NCBI RefSeq assembly: GCF_900109055.1 | Contig: NZ_FOIV01000003.1 | Coordinates: 186,001-250,000 of the forward strand | DNA length: 64,000 nt | Direction of reading: 5' to 3' | From: Prevotella sp. khp7 | GTDB lineage: Bacteria; Bacteroidota; Bacteroidia; Bacteroidales; Bacteroidaceae | In this document: in pieces, positions 63,726 through 64,000 of the stretch | How the letters are laid out: every line of letters begins with the position of its first letter | Position numbering within the stretch: the first letter of the stretch is position 1 | The notes under the pieces: model-generated | Database searches by the model: none | What the model saw: only the letters and a program-made list of their open reading frames with translations | What the model was told of the DNA's origin: nothing | Made by a program: the position numbers and the translations under genes

Positions 63726-64000
63726 ATGAGAAAACTTTTTGTAATCGCTGCTTTCTGCTTTATCGGAATGGCAGCAAAGGCTCAGCAGAACCTCAGCTGG
63801 GGACAGGGCCCACAGGTGGCATCCCCCGTGGTTAATGCAGACAACTCCGTTAGCTTTAACCTGATAGCCCCCGAGGCCCAGAAGGTACAGATTACAGGCG
63901 ACTTCCTGCCTGCTAAGAAGGTTGAATTCGGTGGCAATACCTATGAGACTCCAGGTGTGGTAGACCTCGTGAAGAATGATAAGGGCGTGTGGAGTTTTAC
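63726..64000 (+). CDS. N-terminal part of an exported esterase-like protein (cut by window edge)
   Basis: An open frame of 91 codons runs off the window. The signal peptide is MRKLFVIAAFCFIGMAAKAQ, followed by an E-set/CBM48-like sandwich: SPVVNADNSVSFNLIAPEAQKVQITGDF. This sandwich is the usual N-terminal module of CE1 feruloyl/acetyl-xylan esterases in Bacteroidota and is like the E-set modules in the CE1-GH43 protein at 51529-54729. The catalytic part is outside the window, so the esterase call is tentative. Located after susD, it belongs to the utilisation locus. Confidence 0.7.
   Translation, partial: MRKLFVIAAFCFIGMAAKAQQNLSWGQGPQVASPVVNADNSVSFNLIAPEAQKVQITGDFLPAKKVEFGGNTYETPGVVDLVKNDKGVWSF

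Overview
The window is bacterial DNA from the Bacteroidota, most likely a Prevotella-like member of the Prevotellaceae. Evidence: many start-proximal boxes fit the Bacteroidota -7 promoter element TAnnTTTG; there is a SusC/SusD pair with a hybrid two-component regulator (HTCS), a PorE-like protein of the type IX secretion system, DUF6377, DUF6249 and DUF5056 family proteins, and several TonB-dependent outer-membrane proteins. The species call is inference. I see no rRNA, tRNA, CRISPR array, transposase or phage module.

Layout. 1-6078: 3' part of a thiamine operon on + (thiE end, thiG, thiC, thiF, thiH, a second ThiE/TenI-like gene, thiD), tightly packed and often overlapping. 6209-8499: a small exported protein and a DUF6377 membrane regulator. 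8619-12506: a hexuronate group made of a PTS-type EIIC permease, KduI carrying a signal peptide, and an ExuT-like MFS transporter, closed by a clear terminator. 12628-18400: nitroreductase (-), a stand-alone piece resembling the C-terminus of B12-dependent ribonucleotide reductase, folB, amidase with SPOR domain, MlaD/MCE protein, dnaA. 18440-25357: BtuB-like receptor (-), SGNH hydrolase, ResB-like/CcsA cytochrome c assembly pair, outer-membrane barrel protein (-). 25600-26468: LytTR regulator and TonB-like protein. 26477-28961: folA, thyA and an RNA m5C methyltransferase, all on - with 4-base overlaps. 29079-30889: membrane protein, PspC, ECF sigma factor, DUF5056. 30801-37002 (-): porE, topB, epimerase, iron alcohol dehydrogenase. 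37098-39507 (-): a damage-tolerance cassette (Y-family polymerase, YolD-like, AlkZ-like). 39819-44646: CDF transporter, an exported glutathione peroxidase-nitroreductase fusion, and two tandem sensors lacking ATPase domains. 44608-45597 (-): Gfo/Idh/MocA oxidoreductase.

45993-64000 is a polysaccharide utilisation locus. On - run the HTCS regulator, a CE1-GH43-CBM6 enzyme, GH3, an alpha/beta hydrolase and a GH31 probable alpha-xylosidase; divergently on + run susC, susD and the start of another esterase-like protein. The enzyme set (de-esterification, arabinose/xylose removal, beta-xylosidase or beta-glucosidase, alpha-xylosidase) points to a substituted plant hemicellulose such as arabinoxylan or xyloglucan. 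The 242-base divergent gap carries helically phased TTGAAC-type repeats that are candidate HTCS sites.

Most notable: the paired CA-less sensors, the GPx-nitroreductase fusion, the signal-peptide KduI beside an orphan EIIC, the stand-alone RNR-like C-terminal module, the shrunken second esterase inside the CE1-GH43 protein, and a 33-bp perfect hairpin at 45879-45956. No single clearly novel multi-gene system was demonstrated.
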